This document shows positions 8,197-17,835 of a stretch of DNA of 64,000 bases, piece by piece. The notes under the pieces were generated by a model. The model was not told the origin of the DNA and made no database searches. It was given only the letters and a program-made list of their open reading frames with translations. The position numbers and the translations under genes were made by a program. The stretch comes from Actinomyces qiguomingii (GTDB lineage: Bacteria; Actinomycetota; Actinomycetes; Actinomycetales; Actinomycetaceae), in contig NZ_CP025228.1 of NCBI RefSeq assembly GCF_004102025.1, positions 1,736,001-1,800,000 of the forward strand, read 5' to 3'. The first letter of the stretch is position 1. Every line of letters begins with the position of its first letter.

Positions 8197-9423
8197 TTGT
8201 CTCGGAATCGGCCGCAGCCCGCCACCGTGACCGTTGGTCTTGTCATTGCGCTGGCGGTGCAGAACGCCGTTCCGCCCTTCGCCACCGACATGTACTCCCC
8301 GGCCTTCCCCCGCATCACGGTGGATCTGGGTACCAGCTCGACCGCCGTCGGACTGACCCTGACCGCCTTCTTCATCGGCATGGCTCTGGGGCAGGTGGTC
8401 GGCGGAACCGCCTCGGACCGCTACGGGCGGCGTCGTCCCATGCTTCTGGGCGGGGCGGTGTGCACGCTCGGTGCGGTGGTGTGCGCCTTCGCGCCCGGCA
8501 TCGCAGTGCTGCTGGCGGGTCGGTTCCTGCAGGGGCTCGGCGGCGGCACCGCCGCCGTGGTGGGACGCGCGGTGCTCGTGGACGTTGCCCACGGCCCACG
8601 CCTGGCCTCTACCATGTCGATCCTCATGGCGGTTGGAGCCCTCGCCCCCATGATCGCCCCGGTGGCCGGCGGCGCCGTACTGACCGTCGCCTCGTGGCGC
8701 GCCGTCTTCTGGTGCCTGGTCGGCTTCGGATTGTTCATGACCGTCATGGCCGCCGTCTTCGTGCCCGAGACCCTGCCGGAGCAGCGGCGGCTGCACGGCA
8801 ACGGATTACGGCGCTTCCTTGAAGGCGCCGGGGAGCTGCTCCGCCACCGCCGCTACCTGGGCTACATGCTCACCTCCGCCTGCTCCGGGTTCGCCATGTT
8901 CGCCTACATCTCCTCCTCATCATTCGTGCTGCAGGAGATCAAGGGGCTGAGCGCGCTGACGTTCTCGGTGTTCTTCGCCGCCACGGCGGGCAGCCAGATG
9001 CTGCTGAGTCTCCTGAACGCCCGCCTAGTGCAGCACGCGGGCATTCGCCGCCTCATCGGGCTGGGGCTGAGCATCTCCGCCGTGGGCATCGGCGCCGTCG
9101 CGGTGAGCGTGCTGCTGCTCGATGTGGCCCTCGTGCCGCTGTGTGCCGGATTCCTACTGGTGATGTCCGCCCAGGCATTCATCTTCGGCAACTCCAGCGC
9201 CCTGGCCCTGGGGGAGGCACCGCATGTTGCCGGCGTGGCCAGCGCACTGCTCGGCGTGGCGCAGGCGGCCGCGAACGGCACCTCCGCGCCCCTGGCCTCC
9301 TCCGGCGGCGGTCAGAGCGCAGTGCCGATGGTCGCCGTCATGCTGGTCGGCATTGTCGGCGCCTGGTGCGCCTACCTGCTGGTCGGCCGCATCGGTGACG
9401 CGCGCCGCCTGCCGACGGACTGA
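8197..9423 (+). CDS. MFS drug-resistance transporter of the Bcr/CflA family
   Basis: About 408 residues with 12 predicted membrane segments. ATDMYSPAFPRI in the first loop, GGTASDRYGRRRPML between helices 2 and 3, and GRFLQGLGGG are characteristic of the DHA1/Bcr-CflA exporters. I choose TTG 8197 because AGGAG (8187-8191) sits 5 nt upstream; the GTG at 8191 overlaps that site. The gene stands alone between the M50 protease and a methyltransferase on the same strand. The exported compound cannot be deduced. Confidence 0.88.
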   Translation: MSRNRPQPATVTVGLVIALAVQNAVPPFATDMYSPAFPRITVDLGTSSTAVGLTLTAFFIGMALGQVVGGTASDRYGRRRPMLLGGAVCTLGAVVCAFAPGIAVLLAGRFLQGLGGGTAAVVGRAVLVDVAHGPRLASTMSILMAVGALAPMIAPVAGGAVLTVASWRAVFWCLVGFGLFMTVMAAVFVPETLPEQRRLHGNGLRRFLEGAGELLRHRRYLGYMLTSACSGFAMFAYISSSSFVLQEIKGLSALTFSVFFAATAGSQMLLSLLNARLVQHAGIRRLIGLGLSISAVGIGAVAVSVLLLDVALVPLCAGFLLVMSAQAFIFGNSSALALGEAPHVAGVASALLGVAQAAANGTSAPLASSGGGQSAVPMVAVMLVGIVGAWCAYLLVGRIGDARRLPTD

Positions 9424-9473
9424 ACCACGCCCCGGGGCGGTGCCGCCGGCGCAGGCTGTGGAACACTGACGCC

Positions 9474-10346
9474 GTGAGTTCCGCCGACCCGCCCCGCCGC
9501 GCCGCCTACTTCGCCGACAACCGGGCCAACTGGGACGATCGCGCCGCACTGCACGAGGCCAGTGGCTACGGCATCGAGGCGCTGCTCGCCTCCCCGACCG
9601 CCATCACCGCCGAGATCGCCCCGGACCGCAAGCGCCTGGGCGACCTGAGCGGATTGGACGTTGTGCACCTTCAATGCCACCTCGGCCTGGACACGGTGAG
9701 CCTGGCACGCCTGGGCGCCCGCCGTGTGGTGGGGCTGGACCTGTCGGGCGGGTCCCTGCGCCGCGCCAGGTCCATCGCCGCGCGTGCCGGCGCCGACATC
9801 GAGTTCGTGCGGGCCAATGTCTACGACGCCCGTCAGGCGCTGGTGGGGGACTTCGACCTCGTCTACACGTCTCTGGGGGTACTGTGCTGGCTGCCCGACG
9901 TGGCGGCATGGGCCCGCGTGGTCGTCTCGCTGCTGCGGCCCGGGGGCCGTCTGGTGTTGCGCGATGATCATCCCCTCTTCCAGGCGGTGGGCGACGACGT
10001 CAGTCGCGGCCTGATGCTCCACGAGCCCTACTTCCAATGCGCCGACCCCATGACCTGGGAGGATGCGGGCTCCTACGTCGCCGCCGCCGACGGGGCGCCC
10101 GCCATCACTCATACGGTCAGCCACCAGTGGAACCACGGCGTCGGCGAGATCCTCACCGCCCTGCTCGCTGCCGGGCTGGTGCTCGACGAGGTGACCGAGA
10201 CCCGCTACTCCGCCTGGTGCCGTTGGCCCGAACTCATGGAACGCTGTGCGGAGGGTTTCCGCTTCGCCGACCCGGCCCTGCGCGACCGGCTTCCGCTTCA
10301 GCTCGCGGTGGTGGCCCACCTGCCGGAGCAAGTCGGAGGTCAGTGA
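9474..10346 (+). CDS. Class I SAM-dependent methyltransferase
   Basis: A 290-residue methyltransferase of the family in which motif I reads LQCHLGLDTVSLARLGA instead of GxGxG. Further signs are VVGLDLSGGSLRRAR (acidic residue binding the SAM ribose) and FDLVYTSLGVLCWLPD (motif IV region). The GTG start at 9474 has AACACT 6 nt upstream, in line with the leaderless pattern, and no clear Shine-Dalgarno. The substrate is unknown. Confidence 0.83.
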   Translation: MSSADPPRRAAYFADNRANWDDRAALHEASGYGIEALLASPTAITAEIAPDRKRLGDLSGLDVVHLQCHLGLDTVSLARLGARRVVGLDLSGGSLRRARSIAARAGADIEFVRANVYDARQALVGDFDLVYTSLGVLCWLPDVAAWARVVVSLLRPGGRLVLRDDHPLFQAVGDDVSRGLMLHEPYFQCADPMTWEDAGSYVAAADGAPAITHTVSHQWNHGVGEILTALLAAGLVLDEVTETRYSAWCRWPELMERCAEGFRFADPALRDRLPLQLAVVAHLPEQVGGQ

Positions 10347-10485
10347 CCCCGGTGGCGGCGTTTTGCCCTTTCCCGGCGTTGCTCGTGGCGCTCACGCTGA
10401 AGCCGTTCTCGTTCCGCTGCCTACGCGCGTGCGCGGGCATACCGCGTAATGCCGACGTACCCGGGGATCACTAGACTCGGGGCCG

Positions 10486-11553
10486 ATGAGCGAGCAGACC
10501 ACTCCCGCCGTGCAGCCACGCGTGGCCACCCAGCAGGTGCTGGGGCAGGCCGGGCGCCGTGGCCCCTTCCGCTACGGCGAACGCGTGCAGGTCACCGACT
10601 CCAAGGGCCGCAAGCACACTTTCGTGCTCGACCCCGGCGGCTACTTCCAGTCCCAGCGCGGCAGTTTCTACCACCGCGACGTGGTCGGCCGCGACGAGGG
10701 CACGGTGATCACCACCGAATCCGGGCATGAACTGCTGCTGCTGCGCCCGCTGCTGGCCGACTACGTGCTGTCCATGCCGCGCGGCGCCCAGGTCGTCTAC
10801 ACCAAGGACGCCGCCCAGGTGATCGCCTTCGCCGACATCTTCCCCGGTGCTCGCGTGCTGGAGGCCGGGGTCGGTTCCGGTGCCCTGACCATGAGCCTGC
10901 TGTCCGCGATCGGGGAGGGCGGCCACCTGCTTTCCATCGAGCGACGCCACGACTTCGCGGCGATCGCCGCCTCCAACGTCGATTCCTGGTTCGGCCGTCA
11001 CCACCCCGCCTGGGAGCTGCGCACCGGCGACTTCGCCGACGTGGTCCCCACCCACGTCGCCGACGCGAGTGTGGACCGCGTAGTGCTGGACATGCTCGCC
11101 CCCTGGGAGAACATCGACGCCGCCGCCCGCGCGCTGGTGCCCGGCGGCGTGTTCCTCGCCTACGTCGCCACGGTTCCGCAGCTGTCGCGCACGGTGGAGG
11201 CACTGCGCCGCTCCAGGCGTTTCACCGAGCCCGAGTCCTGGGAGTCGATGGTGCGCAGTTGGCACGTGGACGGCCTGGCCGTGCGCCCCGACCACCGCAT
11301 GGTCGCCCACACCGGCTTCCTGGTCTCCGCCCGCCGCCTCGCCGCGGACTGCGCCCCGCTGACCCGTAAGCGCCCGCCCGCCCGCGGCGCCTACGACGAC
11401 GCCGGCTACTGGACCATCGAGGATGTGGGGGAGCGCACCAGCACCGACCGCAAGGTTCGCCGGGTATTGCGCGACTGCCGGGCCAAGCAGCCCGAGGACG
11501 CCACCCCGGTACAGCCGGGCCTGCCCGGGCCGCAGGAGTCGGAACATGAGTGA
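10486..11553 (+). CDS. trmI: tRNA (adenine-58-N1)-methyltransferase TrmI
   Basis: A 355-residue enzyme that methylates A58 in the T-loop of tRNA. Motif I is VLEAGVGSGALT, and the catalytic region is VVLDMLAPWEN, as in TrmI/Trm61. The N-terminal domain contains the family's YFQSQRGSFYHRDVVG segment. The gene has TAGACT 8 nt before the ATG. Its 3' end overlaps the start of the proteasome-type ATPase by 8 nt; trmI upstream of mpa is the usual actinobacterial arrangement, and the operon probably starts here. Confidence 0.93.
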   Translation: MSEQTTPAVQPRVATQQVLGQAGRRGPFRYGERVQVTDSKGRKHTFVLDPGGYFQSQRGSFYHRDVVGRDEGTVITTESGHELLLLRPLLADYVLSMPRGAQVVYTKDAAQVIAFADIFPGARVLEAGVGSGALTMSLLSAIGEGGHLLSIERRHDFAAIAASNVDSWFGRHHPAWELRTGDFADVVPTHVADASVDRVVLDMLAPWENIDAAARALVPGGVFLAYVATVPQLSRTVEALRRSRRFTEPESWESMVRSWHVDGLAVRPDHRMVAHTGFLVSARRLAADCAPLTRKRPPARGAYDDAGYWTIEDVGERTSTDRKVRRVLRDCRAKQPEDATPVQPGLPGPQESEHE

Positions 11554-13183
11554 GTCCCAGCCCTTGGGCATGCCGGCGCGCGACTTCACCAGCCATCAGC
11601 TGCGTGAGGCCCGCGCGGAGGCCATCAGCCTGTCCGCGAAGAACGAGCGCCTCGTGACGGCCCTGAACGCCGCCCGCGAGCGCATCGCCGAGCTCGGCGC
11701 CCAGCTCGACGCCGTCACCCGCCCACCCGTCACCCTGGGACTGCTCACCGGCCTACCCGGCTCCGCCGAGGCCGACGTGTCCCTGGGCGGACGTCACCTG
11801 CGGCTGGGGCTGCACCCCGATCTGGATACGGCCGAGCTGGAAGTGGGGCAGCGCGTGGCCGTCAACGACCAGATGCTTGTGGTTGACGCCCTGCCCGCAC
11901 CCGACACCGGGGAGGCGGTCACCCTGGATGAGGTGCTGGCCGACGTCGACGACGCCGCGACCGCTGGCGAGCGCACGGCGGTGTCCGCGGCCCGCGCCCT
12001 GGTCACCACCGGCTCTGGCGCCACCCGCGTGGTGCGGCTGGCCGGGCACCTCGACGCCGACACGCTGCGGCCCGGCGACACACTCGCCACCGACCTGCGC
12101 GCCGACCTGGTAACCGCCCGCATCGCCCGCACCAGCGTCCAGCAGCTGGTGGTCGCCGAGACCCCGGACGTGTCCTGGGACGACATCGGCGGCCTGGGCC
12201 CGCAGATTCAGCAGATCCGTGACTCCCTCGAACTGCCCTTCGCCCACCCCGACCTGTTCCGCGCCTACGGGCTGCAGGCCCCCAAGGGCATGCTGCTGTA
12301 CGGCCCGCCCGGCTGCGGCAAGACCCTGATCGCCAAGGCGGTCGCCACCTCCCTGGCCCGCTCCACGGGCGCCGGCGTCCAGGACGCCGCCTTCCTGAAT
12401 ATCAAGGGCCCGGAACTGCTTAGTAAGTTCGTCGGCGAGACGGAGCGGCAGATACGCGCCATCTTTGACCAGGCCCGCAAGGTCGCTGCCGAGGACCGGC
12501 CGGTGGTGATCTTCTTCGACGAGATGGAGGCCCTGTTCCGCACCCGCGGCAGCGGCGTCTCCTCCGACGTGGAGACCATGATCGTGCCGCAGGTCCTCAC
12601 CGAGATCGACGGTGTGGAGTCGCTGAACAACGTGGTCATCATCGGCGCCTCCAACCGGGAGGACATGATCGACCCGGCGATCCTGCGGCCCGGCCGTTTC
12701 GACGTGAAGATCCGCATCGACCGCCCCGACGCCGCCGGTGCGCAGGAGATCCTCGCCAAGCACCTGCGTGCCGACCTACCCCTGGACCCGGCGGCGCTGG
12801 CCGCGGTCGGAGGCGACCGGGAGGCCGCTGCCGCCGCCATGCGCCGGGCCGTGGTCGCCGACCTTTACGCCCGTGACCCGGCCAACGCGGTACTGGAGAT
12901 CATGTACGCCTCCGGGCGGCGCGAGACCCTGTACCTGGCCGACTTCGTCTCCGGCGCCATGCTCGCCGCCATCGTCGCCCGCGCCAAGACCTCCGCCATT
13001 AAGGATGAGCTGGCCGGCGGGGACGGCGGGTTGTCCACTGAGCGGCTGCGCGCGGCGGTCGCCGTTGAGGCCCGGCAGAATGAGGAGATCACCGCCGCCG
13101 CGGCCCCGGAGTCCGCGGGCCGCTTCATAGGCCACAGCAGCGGGCCCATCCACGCGGTACGCCGTATTCAGGAGGGGGACTGA
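11546..13183 (+). CDS. mpa: Proteasome-associated ATPase ARC/Mpa
   Basis: A 545-residue AAA ATPase that recruits and unfolds pupylated proteins. Layout: N-terminal coiled coil (about residues 15-60) that binds Pup, two OB-fold segments, then the AAA module with Walker A GPPGCGKT (about 252-259), Walker B VIFFDEME and sensor region IIGASNREDMIDPAILRPGRFD. The start is ATG 11546, overlapping trmI. The C-terminus ends RRIQEGD. It lacks the terminal Gln-Tyr-Leu that docks Mycobacterium Mpa into the 20S core, which agrees with the absence of 20S genes in this cluster. Confidence 0.95.
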   Translation: MSESQPLGMPARDFTSHQLREARAEAISLSAKNERLVTALNAARERIAELGAQLDAVTRPPVTLGLLTGLPGSAEADVSLGGRHLRLGLHPDLDTAELEVGQRVAVNDQMLVVDALPAPDTGEAVTLDEVLADVDDAATAGERTAVSAARALVTTGSGATRVVRLAGHLDADTLRPGDTLATDLRADLVTARIARTSVQQLVVAETPDVSWDDIGGLGPQIQQIRDSLELPFAHPDLFRAYGLQAPKGMLLYGPPGCGKTLIAKAVATSLARSTGAGVQDAAFLNIKGPELLSKFVGETERQIRAIFDQARKVAAEDRPVVIFFDEMEALFRTRGSGVSSDVETMIVPQVLTEIDGVESLNNVVIIGASNREDMIDPAILRPGRFDVKIRIDRPDAAGAQEILAKHLRADLPLDPAALAAVGGDREAAAAAMRRAVVADLYARDPANAVLEIMYASGRRETLYLADFVSGAMLAAIVARAKTSAIKDELAGGDGGLSTERLRAAVAVEARQNEEITAAAAPESAGRFIGHSSGPIHAVRRIQEGD

Positions 13184-13189
13184 GCACAT

Positions 13190-14905
13190 ATGAATACAAC
13201 AGGCAGCACTGATCGCACTGACTTCGGGCCGGTGCACCGTCCCGTGGGCCTGGAGACGGAGTTTGGAGTAATCGAGCCGGGCAACCCCCGCGCCAACTCG
13301 GTGGTAATGGCCAGCCGGATCGTGGCCGCCTACGGCGGCGTCTCGCGTCCCGACACCGGTGCGCGTGAGGCCGTCCACTGGGACTATGAGGGGGAGGATC
13401 CGCTCGCCGACCTGCGCGGGGGCCGCCTGGAGCGTGCCACCGCCCACCCCAGTCAGCTCACCGATGACCCGGACCGCCCCGCCCCCTCTGGCGACCTCCC
13501 CCCGGCCCCGTGGGGCACGCGCCCGCGCCCTGGCGCTGCCGAGGCTGCCCTGCCGCAGGCCACCACCGCGGTGCTCGCCAACGGTGCTCGTCTGTACGTG
13601 GACCATGCCCACCCCGAGTACTCCTCCCCGGAGGTGCTCACCCCCCGCGATGCGCTGGTGTGGGACCGCGCCGGGGAGGTGATCGCCCGCCGCGCCATGG
13701 CTGCCCTGGACCCGCGCGACGGCAAGGTCGTGCTGTACAAGAACAACGTTGACGGCAAGGGTGCCGCCTACGGCTCGCACGAGAATTACCTGGTGCGCCG
13801 TGACCTGCCCTTCGACACGCTGGCCGCTGCCCTGATCCCCTTCCTTGTTACCCGGCCCGTATTCGCCGGTGCCGGCCGGATCGGTATTGGGCAGCGCAGC
13901 GAGACGCCCGGCTTCCAGATCAGCCAACGCGCCGACTATGTGGGCACCGACATTGCCCTGCAAACCACCTTCAACCGGCCCATCGTCAACACCCGCGACG
14001 AGCCGCACGCCGACGCCGTCCGCTTCCGCCGCCTGCACATCATCAACGGTGACGCCAACCGCTTCGACGTGCCCACCTATCTGAAGGTCGCCACCACCGA
14101 CCTGCTGCTGTGGTACCTGGAGCGCGCCCACGATCGCGGTCAGGGGCTGGGGGTGCTGGCCGACTTGCGTATCACCGCCGACCCGGTGGAGGAGCACTGG
14201 GCGCTGTCCCACGATCCGACGCTCACCTATGCGCTGGCCACCGCCCGCGGCCCGCTGACCGCACTGGAGATCCAGCGCGCCCACCTCGATGCGATTACTG
14301 CCGCACTGGGCGAGGACTACGGCGGCATCGACGCCGAACACGTTGGCACAGAAACCGCCCAGGCACTCGGCCTTTGGGGGCAGACCCTGGACGCGCTCGC
14401 CGCTTACGCCGCCTCCCTGGGCACCCCCGAGCAGGGCGCGGCCACCGATCGTGCCGCCGAGCTGGTCGAATGGGTTGCCAAACTGCAACTGTGCGAGGGG
14501 CTGCGTGCGCGCTCCGGAACCGGCTGGGACGACCCGCGCCTGGCCGCCGCCGACATCCAGTGGGCCGACCTGCGCGCCGGCTGCGGCCTGGCCGAAAGGC
14601 TCATTGCCGCTGGCCGCACCCGCCGCCTGGTCACCGAGGCCGAGGCGGAAGCCGCAGCTGACCGGCCGCCCGCAGGCACGCGCGCCGCAGTCCGCGGCGC
14701 GGCGGTAGCCAACCACGGGGCCGTCGTCGCCGCCTCCTGGACCAGCCTGGTGCTGGACGTGCCCGGGCGAGCCGAGCTGCTGCGCCTGCCACTACCCGAC
14801 GCCGTGGCCGTCTCGGACGCCGAGTCGGCACGTATCCTGGGCGCCGTCCAAGCCGCCGTCACCCCCGCAGAGCCGGAAGAATCAGAAAGTCAATCACGCG
14901 CATGA
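13190..14905 (+). CDS. dop: Pup deamidase/depupylase Dop
   Basis: A 571-residue member of the carboxylate-amine ligase fold that deamidates the C-terminal Gln of Pup and removes Pup from proteins. The nucleotide-binding opening VGLETEFGVIEPG and the catalytic-Asp strand ARLYVDHAHPEYSSPE are clear. The insertion GGRLERATAHPSQLTDDP lies in the Dop-specific loop region that separates Dop from PafA. It is located 6 nt after mpa and overlaps pup by 4 nt (ATGA). Confidence 0.95.
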   Translation: MNTTGSTDRTDFGPVHRPVGLETEFGVIEPGNPRANSVVMASRIVAAYGGVSRPDTGAREAVHWDYEGEDPLADLRGGRLERATAHPSQLTDDPDRPAPSGDLPPAPWGTRPRPGAAEAALPQATTAVLANGARLYVDHAHPEYSSPEVLTPRDALVWDRAGEVIARRAMAALDPRDGKVVLYKNNVDGKGAAYGSHENYLVRRDLPFDTLAAALIPFLVTRPVFAGAGRIGIGQRSETPGFQISQRADYVGTDIALQTTFNRPIVNTRDEPHADAVRFRRLHIINGDANRFDVPTYLKVATTDLLLWYLERAHDRGQGLGVLADLRITADPVEEHWALSHDPTLTYALATARGPLTALEIQRAHLDAITAALGEDYGGIDAEHVGTETAQALGLWGQTLDALAAYAASLGTPEQGAATDRAAELVEWVAKLQLCEGLRARSGTGWDDPRLAAADIQWADLRAGCGLAERLIAAGRTRRLVTEAEAEAAADRPPAGTRAAVRGAAVANHGAVVAASWTSLVLDVPGRAELLRLPLPDAVAVSDAESARILGAVQAAVTPAEPEESESQSRA

Positions 14906-15084
14906 GCCTGAACGAGCAGATCCAGCCCAACCCCGAGCCCGCCGCCCCCAACCCGGAACCGGCCGCCGGCTCCGGGCAGATGCAGGCCGCGGCAGTCGAC
15001 GACATCCTTGATGAAATCGACACCGTCCTGGAGACCAATGCTGCCGCCTTCGTCCAGGGCTTCGTCCAGAAGGGCGGGCAGTGA
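14902..15084 (+). CDS. pup: Prokaryotic ubiquitin-like protein Pup
   Basis: A 60-residue, largely disordered tag ending Lys-Gly-Gly-Gln. Dop must convert the terminal Gln to Glu before PafA can attach it to lysines. The conserved helix region is DDILDEIDTVLETNAAAFV, which contacts the Mpa coiled coil. The N-terminal part contains a direct repeat, PNPEPAA twice, and is Pro/Ala-rich with no charged Gly/Asp tract. The only lysine is in the C-terminal QKGGQ. It overlaps dop upstream and pafA downstream by 4 nt each. Confidence 0.97.
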   Translation: MSLNEQIQPNPEPAAPNPEPAAGSGQMQAAAVDDILDEIDTVLETNAAAFVQGFVQKGGQ

Positions 15085-16547
15085 CGGTGACGGCGCCCGC
15101 GGACGCCCCCCGCACTCGGCGCGCGCCCGCCCGTCGGATCTTCGGCGTCGAAACCGAGTACGGCATCACCTGTGCCTCCACGGTTGGCGGAACCCCGCCG
15201 CTGGACGCCGACCACGCCGCCCGTGAACTATTCGCCCCCCTGATCGACCGGGGCCGCTCCTCCAACGTGTTCACCCGTGGCGGCGCGCGCCTGTACCTGG
15301 ATGTGGGCTCCCACCCCGAGTTCGCCACCGCCGAATGCGATAACCTCATCGACCTGCTGGCCCAGGACCGGGCAGGCGAACTGACCATGGCCGACCTGGC
15401 CGCACAGGCCAACGCTCGCCTGGCTGCGCAGGAGGTGCCCGGCCGCATCCACCTGCTGAAGAACAACCTTGACGCCCAGGGCACTGGCTTCGGCTGTCAC
15501 GAGAACTACCTGGTGCGCCGCCGCGGGGACTTCTGGAATGACGCCCGCACCCTGGTGCCCCACCTGGTTACTCGACAGATCCTGGTCGGCGCCGGGCACA
15601 TCCTCACCGACCCAACAGGCTCGCGCCCCGCCCGCTACGTCTTCTCCCAGCGCGCCGACCAGATGGAGGACGCCGTCTCCTCGGCCACCACCCGCGCCCG
15701 GCCCCTGATAAACACCCGCGACGAGCCGCACGCCGACGCCGAGAAGTACCGGCGCATGCATGTGATCGTCGGGGACTCCAACATCGCCCAGGGCTCCACC
15801 CTGCTCAAGGTCGGCGCCATGGACCTGCTGCTGGACTACCTGGAGGCCGGCGGCGACCTGTCCGACCTGCGCCTGGCCGATCCCATGCGTGCCATCCGCG
15901 ACACCTGCCACGACCTGAGCGGCACCGTGCTGCTCGAGCTGGCGGACGGACGCACCATCACCCCCGTAGAGCTGCAGACTGAACACCTGGTGCGCGTGCG
16001 CGCACACGCCGACGCCGAGCTCGACCTGACCGACGCACACCGGTGTGTGCTGGACCTGTGGGAGCGCGGCCTGGAAGCGGTGCGCACGGGTAATCCCACG
16101 CTGGTGGCCACAGAACTGGACTGGGCGGCCAAGCAGCAGCTGTTGACCCGCTACGCGCAGCGTGCCGACACCGCCCTGGACGACCCGCGCGTGGCCCGCC
16201 TGGCCCTGGCCTACCATGACGTCGACCCCAGCGACGGGCTGCGACCCCGGCTGGAGGCGGCCGGGTTGTTGACCCGCATCGTTGCTGACGACGCCTGCCG
16301 TGCCGCCGTCGACACGCCCCCGGCCACCACCCGCGCCCACCTGCGCGGTGCCGCCATCGCCCGCGCCGAGGACCTGCGCCGGGACCTGTCCGTAGACTGG
16401 GTCAACCTCAAGTTGGACGACGGCCATTCCCGCTCGGTGGCTCTGCGTGACCCCTTTGCCGCCGTTGATACGCGTGTGGACGCACTGCTGGCCGCCATAG
16501 ATACGCCTGAACCGCCTCGCTCTGGCATACTCGTGACCGGCCCATGA
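15081..16547 (+). CDS. pafA: Pup--protein ligase PafA
   Basis: A 488-residue ligase that uses ATP to join the C-terminal Glu of Pup to substrate lysines. IFGVETEYGITCAS is the N-terminal nucleotide-binding strand, and ARLYLDVGSHPEFATAECD carries the catalytic Asp. LLKNNLDAQGTGFGCHENYL matches the family. The GTG start at 15081 overlaps the pup stop. In organisms with a 20S core, prcB and prcA usually sit between pup and pafA; here no space exists for them. Confidence 0.95.
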   Translation: MTVTAPADAPRTRRAPARRIFGVETEYGITCASTVGGTPPLDADHAARELFAPLIDRGRSSNVFTRGGARLYLDVGSHPEFATAECDNLIDLLAQDRAGELTMADLAAQANARLAAQEVPGRIHLLKNNLDAQGTGFGCHENYLVRRRGDFWNDARTLVPHLVTRQILVGAGHILTDPTGSRPARYVFSQRADQMEDAVSSATTRARPLINTRDEPHADAEKYRRMHVIVGDSNIAQGSTLLKVGAMDLLLDYLEAGGDLSDLRLADPMRAIRDTCHDLSGTVLLELADGRTITPVELQTEHLVRVRAHADAELDLTDAHRCVLDLWERGLEAVRTGNPTLVATELDWAAKQQLLTRYAQRADTALDDPRVARLALAYHDVDPSDGLRPRLEAAGLLTRIVADDACRAAVDTPPATTRAHLRGAAIARAEDLRRDLSVDWVNLKLDDGHSRSVALRDPFAAVDTRVDALLAAIDTPEPPRSGILVTGP

Positions 16548-17833
16548 TTTCTTACGACGACAAGACCACGCCGCTGCCCCTACGCGGGCCCGACGGCAAA
16601 CCGCTGACTCGCCGCCAGTTGCGCGAGCTTGAGCGGGAGATGGAGCGCGCCCGCCTGCGGGAGGAGGAGTCCCATGGCATGCCGGGCGCCGCGCCGGCGG
16701 CGCTTAAGTCGCTATCCGCCGCGGCGGAGCCCCCCGCTGTCACCGGGGCCCAACGAGCCATTGGCGCCGCCTTGGGGCGGCCTCGTCCCAAGGGACGCGT
16801 CGCCGTTGTGCTGGCGGTGCTGATCGTCGCCGCGATCGTGCTGGTGCCCGTGGTCGTGTCCCGGATGGGACACGGCGACGAGGTGGCTGAGGCGGCTACC
16901 GAGCAGGCAATCGCCGCCGACGCCCCAATCGAAACGGTGGTGGAGGTGGCCGGGCGGGTCGGGTCCGTTCCCGTGGTGTCGCTGCTGTCGCCGCTTGCGC
17001 CGGCAACCGCCGTCACCACGGACACGTTGATCACCGGTGAGGGCCGCGCCCTGTCCGAGGGCGACGCCGTCCTGCTGTCCGTATCCACTTTCTCTGGAAC
17101 CAGCGGGGCGAACACCACGGGAACCTCCAGCGGTGTGCGCGTATACCGCGGCACCGTTGACCAAACCGCGCTCGGCGAAGTACTGGCTGATACGGTCACC
17201 GGCGTCACCGAGGGCTCCCGCCTGGTGCTGCGCGCTCCCGTGTCTGGGCAGGACGGCGCCGTGGCCACCGAGATAACCGTCGTCGACGTGCTGCCCACCA
17301 CCGCCTCCGGGCAGGAGCGGGCACCTGTGGACGGCATGCCCACCGTCACCTTCAGCGCCGACGGCACCGTGGCTCTATCCGTTGAGGGGTTGAGCGCGCC
17401 CACCCGGGCCGCAGCCTCCGTGCTTGTGGCAGGAGCTGGAAGGCAGATCGACTCCGGCGACGTGATCATCGCACGTTACGCCTTCGTCAACTGGTCCGAT
17501 TCCGAGCTGCGCACCTCCAGTTACGGTGCCACAACCGTCCCCGGCACCATCAACATGTCCGATACCATGGCTGGTATTGCGCAGCAGCTGGTGGACTCCA
17601 CCGTGGGCAGCCGCATCGTGCTGGCGCTACCGGCCGATCAGGCGGCCGGTGACGATGCGCTGGCGGTGGTCATAGACATACTCGCCGTCGCCGCCGGTGA
17701 CTCCCTGACCGACGCCACCGCCGCGCCCACCACGCAGGGCCCCGAGGACAAGGGTGTAGTGCGTGTCACTCCAGGTCCCGAAACGGGCTTGCGATCCGCC
17801 GTCGGCCCACCGGCGGGCAGGGAGGAGCAGTAG
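16544..17833 (+). CDS. Membrane-anchored FKBP-like protein downstream of pafA
   Basis: A 429-residue protein with a charged N-terminal cytoplasmic region (Arg/Glu-rich, residues about 22-42), one membrane helix at about 86-106, and an extracytoplasmic part that seems to contain two FKBP-like domains. The second domain reads like a degenerate FKBP-type prolyl isomerase: [14 protein letters not shown], then [13 protein letters not shown], then [10 protein letters not shown]. Classic active-site aromatic residues are not obvious, so isomerase activity is uncertain. It overlaps pafA by 4 nt (ATGA) and ends 2 nt before hisF. FKBP-like genes after pafA are seen in other actinobacteria. This assignment is based on pattern, not on alignment. 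Confidence 0.6.
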   Translation: MISYDDKTTPLPLRGPDGKPLTRRQLRELEREMERARLREEESHGMPGAAPAALKSLSAAAEPPAVTGAQRAIGAALGRPRPKGRVAVVLAVLIVAAIVLVPVVVSRMGHGDEVAEAATEQAIAADAPIETVVEVAGRVGSVPVVSLLSPLAPATAVTTDTLITGEGRALSEGDAVLLSVSTFSGTSGANTTGTSSGVRVYRGTVDQTALGEVLADTVTGVTEGSRLVLRAPVSGQDGAVATEITVVDVLPTTASGQERAPVDGMPTVTFSADGTVALSVEGLSAPTRAAASVLVAGAGRQIDSGDVIIARYAFVNWSDSELRTSSYGATTVPGTINMSDTMAGIAQQLVDSTVGSRIVLALPADQAAGDDALAVVIDILAVAAGDSLTDATAAPTTQGPEDKGVVRVTPGPETGLRSAVGPPAGREEQ

Positions 17834-17835
17834 AC

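Noticed and set aside
12776..14716. A 646-codon frame antisense to mpa and dop
   Set aside because: Shadow of well-identified genes; low-complexity translation without motifs.
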